DNA of 18,130 nt from Spirogloea muscicola (GCA_009602725.1 WELB01000182.1:279558-297687); one strand, 5' to 3'; positions 1 through 13,994 are shown, counted from the first letter of the stretch. Notes: generated by a model not told the origin, from the letters alone. A program made the numbers and translations.

Positions 1-803
1 TATGGTGGTGGTAGCGGCCGTGGCGGCGGCGGCGGAGACGGCGGAGGCGGCGGCGGCGGCGGTGGCGGCGGCGGCGGCGACGCCGGGTCTGCCAAGCAGC
101 CGCCAAGAGTTCACAGTAGCAGGCCAGGCCGCGGATTGCTGCTGTCAGCAATGGTGGCACTGTGCCCAAGCCAAGCCATTCGCGGGCCCGCTGCCGGAGG
201 CGCCTGCACGCACCTAAGCTGTTGCAGTAAGTGCTGCCGGGGAGTTGAAATTTGGAGGGGTCCAAAGAGCAGTAGTCAAGGTACAGATCTTCCAAATCGA
301 CAAGATCTAGATCCTGCGCAGCGTGCAGGAACACCAGAGCCGCAGCGGCAGGGCTGCGTGAGGCATCAAGCTGGCGCCAACCAGCGCGGCCAGCTGCCAG
401 TTAGACCGCGGCGGCGGCGAGGCGGGCACCGTTACGAAGTTTGTGTCGCAGAAGCAGCCGAGCCCGGCCGCAGTGTCGAGATCGTCGCAGCAAGCGGCGG
501 GCAGGACCACGCCATACGGGCAGTCGTTGTTCACGACGTCGCTGGAAAAGGAGCACTGCGCCTCCGAGCACGCCGCGCGCGACGCGCCGGCACCGTCAAC
601 GGTCTGACGAGAGCCGCCGCGGCGAGCGCGGGCGGCCCGCAGCCCAGTGCAGGGCCTGGCCAGGCGGAGCTGAGCCCCCACGGGAGGCCGTGCGCTCGCA
701 CCGTGAACGCCGCCGCGCCCGAGAGCGACGCTGCGAGCGCCAGGACGGCGACGGCGGCGGCGGCTGGGCTCGGGCGGCGCCGCCGGCGCCGTGGGGCCGC
801 CAT
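1..803 (-). CDS. Secreted eight-cysteine (lipid-transfer-like) protein with polyproline tail, 3' partial
   Basis: Four exons proposed: 803-702, 603-436, 313-214 and 88-1 (continues off the left edge). Introns are GT-AG (98, 122 and 125 nt) and the phases agree (0, 0, 1). The start ATG at 803 has G at +4 and is followed by a basic then hydrophobic signal peptide (about residues 1-32, ending SLSGAAAF). The mature part has cysteines near residues 51, 62, 72-73, 84, 86, 105 and 120, that is C-x10-C-x9-CC-x10-CxC-x18-C-x14-C, plus an extra Cys at 46. This is the layout of the plant 8CM superfamily (nsLTP/hydrophobic seed protein), whose members bind lipids in a disulfide-braced helical fold. Exon 4 is almost pure proline (DPASPPPPP...), like hybrid proline-rich wall proteins. 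A wall-located lipid-binding or structural role is inferred. The introns are predicted by eye; the family is likely but not proven. Confidence 0.68.
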
Positions 804-878
804 GGCTGTCGGAGCTCGGCTCTGGCGGCGCCTGGGGGCCGGGGGGTGCGGAGCGACTGCTGGTATTAAGCGGGCCGG

Positions 879-884
879 CACGTG
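879..884. promoter_or_regulatory. CACGTG palindrome (G-box core) upstream of the eight-cysteine gene
   Basis: A perfect CACGTG lies about 75 bases upstream of the proposed ATG at 803. In plants G-boxes bind bZIP and bHLH factors. A six-base match can occur by chance and no TATA box is evident, so this is only a candidate site. Confidence 0.25.
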
Positions 885-1040
885 GTCGAGCGCAGCTTCC
901 CACTGTTTTTTTTGCTGCTTTTTCTTTTTGATTTTCTCACCTGCTGACTGGTGGCTTTCTGAGCGGGCCCGCATGGCTGCAGCCGCGCAGCCGCGCCAAG
1001 ATCAGCCGCCTTGAATCAGAAAGTAGAGCTCTTCCAACCC

Positions 1041-1112
1041 CTGGCCCCCTTCTCGTACTATGTTCATTCTTTTTTGGGCTTGTTGTTCCAGCCCCTGTCC
1101 TCAATGGGCGAG
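1041..1112 (+). repeat. Retrotransposon 3'-tail copy with hairpin
   Basis: CTGGCCCCCTTCTCGTAC, then TTCATTCTTTTTTGGG, a hairpin core at 1076-1094 (GGGCTTGTTGTTCCAGCCC) and CCTGTCCTCAATGGGCGAGC. The same string recurs on the + strand at 12311-12390 and 15698-15770 and reversed at 12862-12950. At those sites it is the 3' end of truncated LINE copies, so this is probably a severely 5'-truncated insertion. Confidence 0.75.
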
Positions 1113-1585
1113 CTCTTTCTTCCAGTGGGGGCGGGGGCTGCGATGAAATGAACGACAGATGCTCTGATTGTTCAGCCAGAAGGAATGAGCAAGGTTGCAC
1201 TTTGTGACTGCATAGCCTTGGCTGCCTCTGCTGAGCTGTATGTGGAGCTAGCCTGAAGCGCCCTTCCCGTACCTGATCTCCTTGTCTTCTCTGTCGGAGC
1301 TCTGATGCAGGCATGCTTCGTCCTCCTCATCTCCCATGCAGCAATCTCTCGTCAGCTCGGCAGCAGGTGATATACATCTGCCCACGTGCTTGCCCACGTA
1401 CTTGGCCACTAAGGCGGGCCCTTCATCAGCCAATGCTCCCCCGGCGGCGCTTGACGCGAAGCCCGTCAATGCGCGGCCGCCCGCGGGCCGCCGTGGCGCG
1501 GGCGGCACGCAGGGCGCAGCCCAAGCCCACCTCGCTGGTGGCTTCCCATTCGCTGTAGACTCCTGCATAGCCGAGTCCTTCCGGC

Positions 1586-1850
1586 TGTTCTTTTCGCGCC
1601 ATCCGCCCCTCCTCTTTATGGGCGCCTTCTCTCTCTCTCTCTTTATGGGCGAGCACTTGCTTCATCCAGACCTTGTCCATTCCTTTGGGTGGCCTCTCAC
1701 AGCCCATTGCCCCCACTTCTTCTCGCAGCCACTGCTATCAATCTGGAAGCTTAGTTTCTTTTCGGGCTGGCTTTGGGAAAGCCACTTCTTTTCCGGCTCT
1801 TTGTCCCTTCTTTTTGGGCTGGCCTTTTCCAGGCCCTAGCTTCTTCGGGA
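1586..1850 (+). repeat. Cluster of degenerate hairpin-module copies
   Basis: Three copies of the hairpin core lie in a row: 1687-1705 (GGGTGGCCTCTCACAGCCC), 1764-1783 (GGGCTGGCTTTGGGAAAGCC) and 1816-1836 (GGGCTGGCCTTTTCCAGGCCC). They share flanks such as CCTTGTCCATTC upstream and GCCACTTCTT downstream. Two ATGGGCG tail motifs (about 1619 and 1645) surround a short CT run. No coding signal is seen. Confidence 0.6.
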
Positions 1851-1881
1851 GCGCAGTTTCTTCCTCTTGGCGAAAGAGAGA

Positions 1882-1972
1882 GGAAAGGCGCGCGGTTTGC
1901 AATAAATGAGAGGGTGTCCAATACAAGCCACTACATTGTACAGACACGAAGTAGTGCAAGGACTTGGAGCTC
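1882..1972 (-). repeat. Repeat shared with 12401-12520 (3' UTR-like segment)
   Basis: GGAAAGGCGCGCGG followed by CCAATACAAGCCACTACATT and GTACAGAC matches 12401-12520 (GGAAGGCGCGCGG, then CCAATTCAAGCCAATACATT and GTTCAGGC). In the 12.4 kb copy the segment lies downstream of the terminal codons of a minus-strand LINE, so both are read as 3' UTR of that element on the minus strand. The hairpin tail present at 12433-12469 is absent here. Confidence 0.5.
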
Positions 1973-2229
1973 CGGAAGAAAGCAGGACGTGAGGTGGGGG
2001 CCGCGCCTTGTGATCAGAAATTGGGGCAGAAAGCTCGTTGGGCACGAGGAGCTGCCTACCGGGCGCGCCGTCGGCGAGGCTTGCCTGATAGCGCGGCGGG
2101 GCCACCAACGCAGCGGGCACGCACGAGGGTGCCCCCGTGCAACCCGTACGGGACGGCTCTCGTGGGCCCAGGCCCACGAGCTCTAGTCCGCGCTTTCTTT
2201 CTTTTCTAGTGAAGCAGGATTATGCAACA

Positions 2230-2345
2230 GCCTCCTCTGGGCTGGCCTCTCCCAGCCACCGCCCTCTACGGAAGGTCTTCCTTTTGAGCTCTTCTGGCTG
2301 ACTGTTCACAGCCCTTGCCCCCCCTTGGGAGCGCCACTTCTCTGA
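2230..2345 (+). repeat. Two degenerate hairpin-module copies
   Basis: Cores lie at 2239-2257 (GGGCTGGCCTCTCCCAGCC) and 2296-2314 (GGCTGACTGTTCACAGCCC), the second followed by TTGCCCCCCCTTGGGAGCGC and CACTTCTC, the usual downstream context of the diverged copies. No gene signal. Confidence 0.55.
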
Positions 2346-2514
2346 GCTGAGCTGCTCGAGACGATGTTCGACAATTGCACTCTTGACACACAAGGTCACG
2401 ATCTTTGTGGCGTACCAAGAGTGAGCCGGTCTTACACAGGCTTATGCGGAACATCTCAGAGTAGGCTCTTCTTCTATTTTATGGCCATGAAGAAGTGGGA
2501 GAGCTCATGTTGGC

Positions 2515-2660
2515 CCGTTGGACCTTGTTCATTTGTTTTGGGCTGGCTTCTTACAGCCCCCGCCCCTCTGAAGAGAGAAGGAAACGGAAGCAGAGCTAAT
2601 CACTGGTAGAAGGGGGCGGGGCTGTGAATGCCAGCCCAGAAAGAGCGGACAAGGTTCCCT
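2515..2660. repeat. Inverted pair of hairpin modules
   Basis: A forward copy (core 2540-2559, preceded by GACCTTGTTCATTTG) is followed by a reverse copy (core 2619-2637, followed by AGAAAGAGCGGACAAGGTTC). The two are imperfect inverted copies of about 45 nt each with roughly 30 nt between, so the pair could fold back on itself. Confidence 0.6.
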
Positions 2661-3590
2661 AGCTGCTGATTTGCCAGGTGCCTGGCCCGCGCCCTCTTGG
2701 TACGTCTGCAATACGCATGACGCCTACTGACGCAGCTTCAACGGTGGCGGCAGCAGCGGCACAAGGTCGGCGATGTCATGCGCGAGGGCGTCGGGTGCTA
2801 GATGGTGTCAATAGTCTAGATAGAGACAGAAGGTGGCATATCCAGACTACGTGATACACAAATCGAATAAGGAGTTGGCCGACGTGATTGGCTAAGCTGG
2901 TTGGCAGGCCCTTCGTGGGCCAATCACCGGACCCAGTGGCCCACCCGACCCCGGGTGGTGAGCTCCAGCCGTCCGCTCCACGATCGCCCCACCATCGAAC
3001 GGTTGGCGTCCTGCGTGGGCTCTGGCCCTTATACTCGCGTCGTGGTACATTTTGATGGGCGGTTGCCTCGGATTCGGTCTGGAAAAGGTCACCCAATCCC
3101 GGCTCGATTCACATCAAATACTGTTTGACTCAGCCGCAGAATACACGTGTCAGGCCAGGTCAGCTGTCCTAGTCCGATCGATACAAATAGGCCATCGACG
3201 TTATATTGCATGACAGCGACTAGTCAGAGCAAGAGAAGAGAAGTGGCGCTTACTTTGAAATGGTTGATTCTCCGACCGCCGTTGTTCGTAAGTGTGCTTC
3301 ACAGACCGGAGCAATTGTCTCTTTGCTGGCGTTGCAAAGCCTCCTCTTGATAGACAACTGTACTCTTTCTCACCTTGGCTAACAATCAGATAGAGCTGGG
3401 CGACTCGAGAGGAGCCACTGCTTCCTTCTAGTGAGCGGGAGGGGCTTTGGGGGTGGGGGCATGAGCACGTTCGTGGTGCCCAATCCCACGTCATCGTGGG
3501 GAGCCAACCAGAGGCTCGGGGCAGCACGAGTGGGGTGAATGCTTACTTGGGCTTGCATAGCTGTGTGGCTTCAGCGCCTTTCGGCCCTTC
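2661..3590. other. No supported gene; CCAAT inverted pair at 2885-2926
   Basis: I see no gene I can support here. TGATTGGC (2885-2892) and GCCAATCA (2919-2926) form an inverted pair of CCAAT-type boxes, and a short GC hairpin follows near 2941-2957. A possible LRR-like scrap at 3309-3380 is treated in the findings. The short open frames here lack domain signals. Confidence 0.4.
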
Positions 3591-3659
3591 GGACTTCGTC
3601 CACTTCTCCTGAGCTGACATTTCTCGCCCTGTTTTTGTGAGGAGCCTCTTTCTTTCTCG

Positions 3660-3905
3660 GGACTCCCCCTTCAAATCTATTTTGAGCTGGCATTTTACAG
3701 CCCTTCCTTCGGAGACCTTGTCCAGTTTAATGGGGCCGGCCTCTCACAGCCATTGCCCCCTTTTGGCAATGAGCCGCTCCTCACTTGGGGGGACTCTCCC
3801 CTTGACCTTGTGCACTCCCTTTCGGCTGACCTTCCCCACACATTCTCCGGCTCCCCTGAATCTTACCCAAACTCTGTGGGGCTTGCATTTTAGAGCCCTC
3901 CCCCA
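3660..3905 (+). repeat. Cluster of hairpin-module copies upstream of the LRR exons
   Basis: Cores lie at 3684-3703 (GAGCTGGCATTTTACAGCCC), 3732-3751 (GGGGCCGGCCTCTCACAGCC) and 3879-3898 (GGGCTTGCATTTTAGAGCCC), with the recurring GACCTTGTCCA upstream element and TTGCCCCCTTTTGG downstream element. They sit where the 5' exons of the following LRR gene would be expected. Confidence 0.6.
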
Positions 3906-3951
3906 CCTCTTGTTTTCTGTGGCACATTCTCACGCTCGGCTGCCTCCTCAG

Positions 3952-5056
3952 AGTGATCATCAACGTCGGCCTCAACGGCACCATCACGCCTTACATTGGC
4001 AACCTGACGGGCCTGACGTGCCTGTGAGACACGTCCCTCGCTGCGCAAGTAGACCATCCTGGACACATCAGCATGGACAGCCTACTGTATGAGCTTGATT
4101 GATGCCGTTCCTCCCGCTGTGGCTGCCCTCTTTGGCCAAAGTCATCAAGGAACTCTTCAATGCGTCGCCAGGTATCTCTACGGCAATCGGCTGACAGGCG
4201 TGATTCCGGACACCATCGGACATCTTAATGCCACCCTCAATCTTATGTAAGCTTCCTGATTGCTCCTTCAAGCCTCTGGGGCTTTCTCTCATGCAGTACA
4301 AGATGTCTGCCTCCACAGCACTGAAGGCTCACTAAGCAGCATGGGTGGATGCCTGCAGCAATCTTGACCACAACTTCCTCACAGGAAGCATCCCTACCAC
4401 TATTGGGAATCTATCTCGGCTTGCCCTGCTGTGAGTTCTTCTTAAAGCTCGTGTCACACATGCATGTTGTTGTCCACGGCTTAGGAGAAGTCATAAGAAT
4501 GAGGGCATGCTTTGCACCACAATGCGCTTGTGGTACTGCCCACTGCCTCTTTCGTTGTTGTCGTTCTTCTGGAGATATGCCAGCCAAGTCCGCAGAGATA
4601 GGGAGCCGTCGGTCAAAGCAGAGGGCAGCTCAACCATGTCCCCACAGATTGTTGGAGACACATCGCACAGTAACATCTCTTAGTTGGCAAATTCCGTTTG
4701 CCACCGTAACTGGAGCTTGTTGTGGTTGTTTCAGCCATCTCTGCTGCAACAATCTCACAGGACGAATACCATCGCAGATCACGCGGCTCCACAACCTTGT
4801 CATACTGTCCGTTCCTTGCCACTTCCCATATCAATCTCCGTACCTGCTTACTATTCCATTCTCCAATCCATGTCTCTGCAAAGCTCCGAGACTATCTGCA
4901 ATGCTCCACAGTGGTAGACATAGTGGCTACACAATAGTCAGGCTTCTTAGCTTGATCAGCAGGTATACTTTACCACTGTGCAGCATACTGGATTACAACA
5001 GCTTCACTGGCGGATTACCCAGCGACCTGACCTCCTTACGTTCACTCCAAAATATT
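3952..5056 (+). pseudogene. LRR gene remnant: five exons, one leucine-rich repeat each
   Basis: Exons 3952-4023, 4172-4246, 4359-4430, 4735-4806 and 4984-5056 each encode one plant-type LRR: VGLNGTITPYIGNLTGL, YGNRLTGVIPDTIGHL, DHNFLTGSIPTTIGNL, CNNLTGRIPSQITRL and DYNSFTGGLPSDLTSL. Exons 1, 3 and 4 are exactly 72 nt, exon 2 is 75. Introns 1-4 are all phase 2, cutting a leucine codon except at intron 2, where the split codon is AT|C. The donors are GTGAGA, GTAAGC, GTGAGT and GTCCGT. The first repeat looks like the one following an LRRNT cap, but no cap, signal peptide or terminal exon is found; repeats replace both sides. The last exon is 73 nt if it uses GTAAGA, breaking the phase rule. LRR domains bind proteins or peptides; the class (receptor, RLP or wall protein) cannot be told. 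It is called a remnant, but distant exons outside the repeats are possible. Confidence 0.72.
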
Positions 5057-5127
5057 GTAAGAAGTAGTCACTTATGTGCAATTTCCAACTTCCCTGTGCT
5101 GAGGGTCATTAAAATTTGTATTCTTAT

Positions 5128-5262
5128 CGTGGGGGCAAGGGCTGCAAAAAGCCAACCCAAAAAGAATTGACAAAGGTTCGGAGGGGCCTACAAGCGAAAA
5201 GCCAGCCCAAAAAGGAAACGACTCTTCCAGAAGACGGCGATGGCTGTGATTAGCCGATCGTC
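5128..5262 (-). repeat. Reverse-strand hairpin-module copies
   Basis: Reverse cores lie at 5139-5158 (GGGCTGCAAAAAGCCAACCC, followed by AAAAAGAATTGACAAAGG) and 5184-5208, with a decayed third at 5242-5255. The layout matches the reverse complement of the T-rich GGGCTGG form. They begin about 70 bases after the last recognisable + strand LRR exon and probably interrupt that gene. Confidence 0.6.
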
Positions 5263-6000
5263 CGGAAAAGTGGAGTATGTATTGATTGATGGAGGGCCTG
5301 AGTGACCAAGTACAAAGGCAAGCACATTGACTAATGTACATCACCTGCTGCTAAGCTGACCCACTCAGTAACCACGCTTCAGCACTTAGAGGTCGCTAAC
5401 TGATGCCCGACTTTTTGACAAGCCCTTATGCCACCAGCTAAGGCTCGACCAGCACAAGCCTGAGCTCGCTGCAAACAGGCTGGCACACGACGTCGCAAAA
5501 CACGACAAGCAGGTTGCCGGCGTGCCCATCTCGGCTGGAAGCATATCCTCACGTCGTGCATAATCTAGACCTGCGATGTTCTCAAGTAGGCTTTGAAAAC
5601 GAGGACCCATGCAGCCAAAGGTATCAATTGCGGCAGGTAGGAGGTAATAGCTACAGGGGTAGTCAGATTATTGCTGCAGCTTTCTTTGCTCTGCACTCCC
5701 AACTGCGCGGCCAGCAATGTGGGTCGATGCTGGACTCGTACGCCTCCGATTGGCCAGCCCAGATGAAGAATGAACGGATCGAGAAGGTGCCAGAAAAGCG
5801 CTAACCACACAGCGACTCAAGTGGCCACTGGGTGCTCATAATTAGAGGCAGGCAAGACAAGGAACTGGTCCATATGGAAAGAAGGTGGGGGTCACATGAC
5901 ACCCACCTTGTGAAAGCCAAGATGTGAAAAACGTGTTAGTACATAAGAGCTTCTAGTGTCAGGAAAAGCCAATCGGTTGAGAGTTGCTGGTCTGCTAAAA
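5263..6000. other. No supported gene; short dispersed repeat at 5789-5830
   Basis: Short open frames on both strands show no domain or codon signal I trust. CCAGAAAAGCGCTAA and CACAGCGACTCAAGTGGCC (5789-5830) recur with few changes at 15775-15816. The interval separates two convergent LRR genes. Confidence 0.4.
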
Positions 6001-6002
6001 AG

Positions 6003-6040
6003 TTACAAGTGGCAGGCAAGACATGTAGGTTGCCTGCCAC
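6003..6040 (-). terminator. 3' UTR hairpin plus TGTAA poly(A)-type signal
   Basis: Just past the stop codon (6049-6047) of the CTLD-LRR gene, GTGGCAGGCAA (6009-6019) pairs perfectly with TTGCCTGCCAC (6030-6040) around a 10-nt loop. On the minus strand TGTAA follows immediately (6007-6003). TGTAA is the known chlorophyte poly(A) signal; its use here is inferred. Such a short 3' UTR would be unusual. Confidence 0.4.
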
Positions 6041-6046
6041 ACTCCC

Positions 6047-11589
<5,543 letters not shown>

Positions 11590-12040
11590 GAAGGCTGGCC
11601 GGGCCTTTACAAGTTATCGTTCTCTGCGAAAGGCTTCCTCCTGGCTGCTTGCACGGCCCTTCCCAAGGGCCTCCTACTCGTTGCCTTATCTCATGTCCTC
11701 CCGCACCCCCTCATACTGGCACCACGAGCCCAGTCGGGCGCACAGCGGTGCTTGACCCAGCTCTTCAGTGCCCTCTGCTCGTGTTGCGGAGCGGCTCTGA
11801 GCAGCACTCCGTCAATGCACAGCAGCTGCCAGATGCTGCAAAAGAGCGTCCCCAGCGAATGCCGACGGAATTATTGAGGGGTCCACGAGATGGGCGCCGC
11901 CGGTCGCAGCAAGGGCAGCGTTGCAGCGGAGCAGTAGCTTGCAGCAAGGGCACGCCTGGGGGCGCCAGCTGCAGAAGGCGCGGAGGCTGCAGAAGGCGAA
12001 GCTCGTCAGGGAGACGAGGTGGGGGAGGTTGTTGAAAAGC
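11590..12040. other. 5' flank of the CTLD-LRR gene; no supported gene; palindrome at 11655-11671
   Basis: GGCCCTTCCCAAGGGCC (7-bp arms, 3-nt loop) lies about 65 bases upstream of the ATG at 11589, in the probable 5' UTR or promoter. No TATA box is evident. A GCTGCAGAAGGCG motif is tandemly doubled at 11968-11980 and 11986-11998. Open frames on both strands have no recognisable domain. Confidence 0.35.
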
Positions 12041-12150
12041 TCTTCCCAAAAAGGGGTTGACGGCTGTGGAAGCACGAGGTGGCTTCCGAGAGGGTGAGGT
12101 GGCTGTGGAAGGCAAGCCCAGAAGCCAAGGACAAGGCAAGGAAGGAAGGT
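12041..12150 (-). repeat. Reverse hairpin-module copy
   Basis: GGCTGTGGAAGGCAAGCCC (12101-12119), followed by AGAAGCCAAGGACAAGG, matches the reverse complement of the diverged form of the module. A weaker match, GGGGTTGACGGCTGTGG, lies near 12053-12069. Confidence 0.45.
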
Positions 12151-12198
12151 GAGGCGAGACTGGACTCCGCTCTAGGCAGGCGGCTGAGACCCTAGCCT

Positions 12199-12390
12199 CC
12201 AGGACCCTAGCCCCTCTGATTTGCGGCTGCTTAGCAGGGGTTACTGAGTAATTTGTAGCTGCTTTCTTTCTTTGTGTGCTTTGGTTTCTTAGCGCTTCCT
12301 CTGGCTTCCTCTGGCCCCCTTCTCGTTCTTTGTTCATTCTTTTTTGGGCTAGCTTGTCCAGCCCCTATCCTCAATGGGCGAGCCCTTTCT
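12199..12390 (+). mobile_element. 5'-truncated LINE 3' end with hairpin tail
   Basis: The codons SDLRLLSRGY-stop (stop at 12245-12247) are followed by TTTGTAGCTGCTTTC, TTTGTGTGCTTTG and TTTCTTAGCG, then the hairpin tail (core 12346-12364) and CCTATCCTCAATGGGCGAGC. The same order and sequence recur at 15594-15770. The terminal decapeptide parallels SDLMLLTRGY at the end of the longer LINE copy (15389), so this is the last about 190 nt of a related element. Confidence 0.72.
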
Positions 12391-12469
12391 GCTGAGAGGG
12401 GGAAGGCGCGCGGGGCGCATGAATTGAAAGGGAGAAAGGGCTCGCCCATTGAGGATAGGGGCTGGACAA
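12354..12469. repeat. Perfect 37-bp inverted repeat, 42-nt spacer
   Basis: 12354-12390 and 12433-12469 are exact reverse complements (TTGTCCAGCCCCTATCC through GGGCGAGCCCTTTCT). They are the facing tails of the two flanking LINE 3' ends. Confidence 0.92.
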
Positions 12470-12612
12470 AGGGAGGCCAATTCAAGCCAATACATTGTTC
12501 AGGCAGAGTCGAGTGCAGACTAAACAATGCTATATAATACGGAGACCTAATCTAAGGTACCTAAGATGACATTAGTACCCACGGGTGAGCACAAACAAAT
12601 CTGACAAGCTAA
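12401..12612 (-). mobile_element. 5'-truncated LINE 3' end, minus strand
   Basis: On the minus strand, SLSDLFVLTRGY-stop (stop at 12574-12572) is followed by a 3' UTR-like segment also seen at 1882-1972, then the tail TTGTCCAGCCCCTATCC and TCAATGGGCGAGCCCTTTC (12469-12433). The upstream half of the hairpin is degenerate. An open frame extends upstream to 12967, but only its last residues match the element. Confidence 0.6.
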
Positions 12613-12857
12613 CTTGGGGAGCTGGAGCGCCGCCACAGGGAGGAGGGAGGGGGAGGAGAGGGAGGGGGGGCGTTGACGTTGGGTTGACCTGGGGCCGCGC
12701 GCCTATCGCGGGAAGGAACGAGATACGGCACTTGGGCCCCACCCGGCCCCGCCATTGGAGATGCTGTTGCTGAGTCTGCACGGCCTCCCCCTGCGTGCTC
12801 CTCCAAGCCCCGTCTTGGCCCAGGGTTGAAGGCTCCAGTATCCAAACGGAAGAAAGA
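12613..12857. other. GC-rich spacer between two minus-strand LINE fragments; no supported gene
   Basis: Purine-rich then GC-rich sequence. Proline-rich frames can be read on the minus strand but only the last residues before 12572 resemble a known product. Confidence 0.35.
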
Positions 12858-12990
12858 AGAAGGGCTCGCCCATCGAGGATAGGGGCTGGACAAGCCAGCC
12901 CAAAAAGAATGAACAAAGTACAGTACGAGAAGTGGGCCAGGGGAAGCACTAAGAAATACAAGCACAAAGAGATACAAAGCAGCTACGAAG
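12858..12990 (-). mobile_element. LINE 3' UTR and hairpin tail, minus strand
   Basis: The reverse complement reads GTAGCTGCTTTG...TTGTGCTTG...TTTCTTAGTGCTTCCCCTGG, then CTTTGTTCATTCTTTTTGGG, the hairpin (12901-12883) and CCTATCCTCGATGGGCGAGC. It matches 15650-15770 along its length but begins after the stop codon position, so it is truncated within the 3' UTR. Confidence 0.72.
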
Positions 12991-13067
12991 CACTCACTAA
13001 GGGCTATTCTTGGTACTTGGGCTGGCATTTCAGCACCTGGCCTCCGTCAAATGAGCTCATCCTGATA

Positions 13068-13167
13068 TTGCACTCTTCAGACAGATTTAGGATTTAGGGT
13101 ATGGGTTTTTAAGTTCTAGGGTCTGGGGTTTAGGGTTTATTGTTTAGGGTTTGCACTCTTCAGACAG
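13068..13167. repeat. Interstitial telomere-like insert flanked by a 17-bp direct repeat
   Basis: TTGCACTCTTCAGACAG occurs exactly at 13068-13084 and 13151-13167. Between them lie 66 nt of degenerate plant-type telomere repeat (ATTTAGGATTTAGGGTATGG ... GGGGTTTAGGGTTTATTG TTTAGGGT). Removing the insert and one repeat restores a continuous hairpin-repeat context (CAGACAGCCTTCGCCCCCTT). Confidence 0.8.
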
Positions 13168-13480
13168 CCTTCGCCCCCTTCTGGAAGAGCTGCTTCTCTT
13201 CTCCTTCAAGACTTAGGCTTGCTATGACGGCGACATGCTGCTGCCTGGGTCGGGAAAGCTTTACCGTCGTCGCTACTAAGTGGTCCATCCTCTATCCGTA
13301 CTGACATAGCGCTTTTTAGGCCACTTTCGCCTTTAGGCCCCTCCGTGATTTGGCCCCTTCGAACATTTGTCACTTCTCTTCGGGCTGGCTTTGCACAGCC
13401 CTTGCCCCGTTAGAGAGAGCCACTTCTACTTCACCAAAAGGGGGCGGTGGCTGTCAAGAGAAAGAAAGGCCAGCCCAGCA
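13155..13480. repeat. Hairpin-module copies, forward then reverse
   Basis: A forward core lies at 13382-13401 (GGGCTGGCTTTGCACAGCCC, then TTGCCCCG and GCCACTTCT) and a reverse copy at 13449-13476 (GGCTGTCAAG...GGCCAGCCC). A decayed copy (CAGACAGCCTTCGCCCCC) lies at 13161-13178. The forward and reverse copies form another inverted pair. Confidence 0.58.
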
Positions 13481-13589
13481 AAACTTTGACAAGCTACAAT
13501 CGCCAAGGCGTCGCCCCACCTCCACCGCCTGGCGGAATGACGGGGACGCGTGACATCACTGTGACTGGGTGAGTGCCATCGAGCTGGGT

Positions 13590-13925
13590 GACTGAGTGCT
13601 TGCTTTGCTTTCCAGCATCGTGAGCCGCCTTCCGTGCTGGTAACGATACGTGCATTTGCATTCAGCTGCGGGCAATTTTACTGACCTTCCCCAAGGTGTG
13701 AGGCCGTCAGCCTCGTGACGCGCGGTAACGGCCATTCCGACCCCGGCGTTCGGCCGCACTTATCTCGTACCCACCCGGGCTGCTTCGGGTGGCCCTCAGT
13801 TGGCCCTGTGGTGGCTCTTGATGATCTTCAGAAAACGATCAGATGACCCTCAAGATGTCCTCAGGTGGCTCTCGGAAGGCCCCGCACGGGGTGGCCTTGG
13901 GAGCAAAGCAATTTGCATGCGTCGT
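13590..13925 (+). repeat. Long dispersed repeat B, copy 1
   Basis: Shares ordered blocks with 16208-16580: ACTGAGTGCTTG, CGTGCTGGTAACG, GAGGCCGTCAGCCTCGTGA, CCGACCCCGGC, GGTGGCCCTCAGTTGGCCCT, and GGGGTG, GACCTTGG or GGCCTTGG, GGGAGCAA. It ends about 60 nt before the LINE fragment. Recurrent GGTGGCCCTCAG-like words give it an internally repetitive look. No coding function recognised. Confidence 0.75.
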
Positions 13926-13994
13926 CTCGTGTATACTTATGAGTTTTTTCTTTTCGACACCTGTTTTGGCTTTGGATATTGTCCTTTCCTTTTC

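Noticed and set aside
136-1014. Long + strand open frame (292 codons) across the left gene
   Set aside because: It is the antisense shadow of GC-rich exons and introns of the minus-strand eight-cysteine gene; composition is Arg/Ala-rich with no domain.
11765-12337. 190-codon and 87-codon minus-strand frames upstream of the CTLD gene
   Set aside because: No domain or coherent composition, and the region includes repeat tails and LINE 3' end sequence of the opposite strand.
12585-12967. Proline-rich frames on the minus strand as a wall protein gene
   Set aside because: Only the last residues (SDLFVLTRGY) match anything, and they belong to a LINE terminus; the start lies inside another LINE tail.
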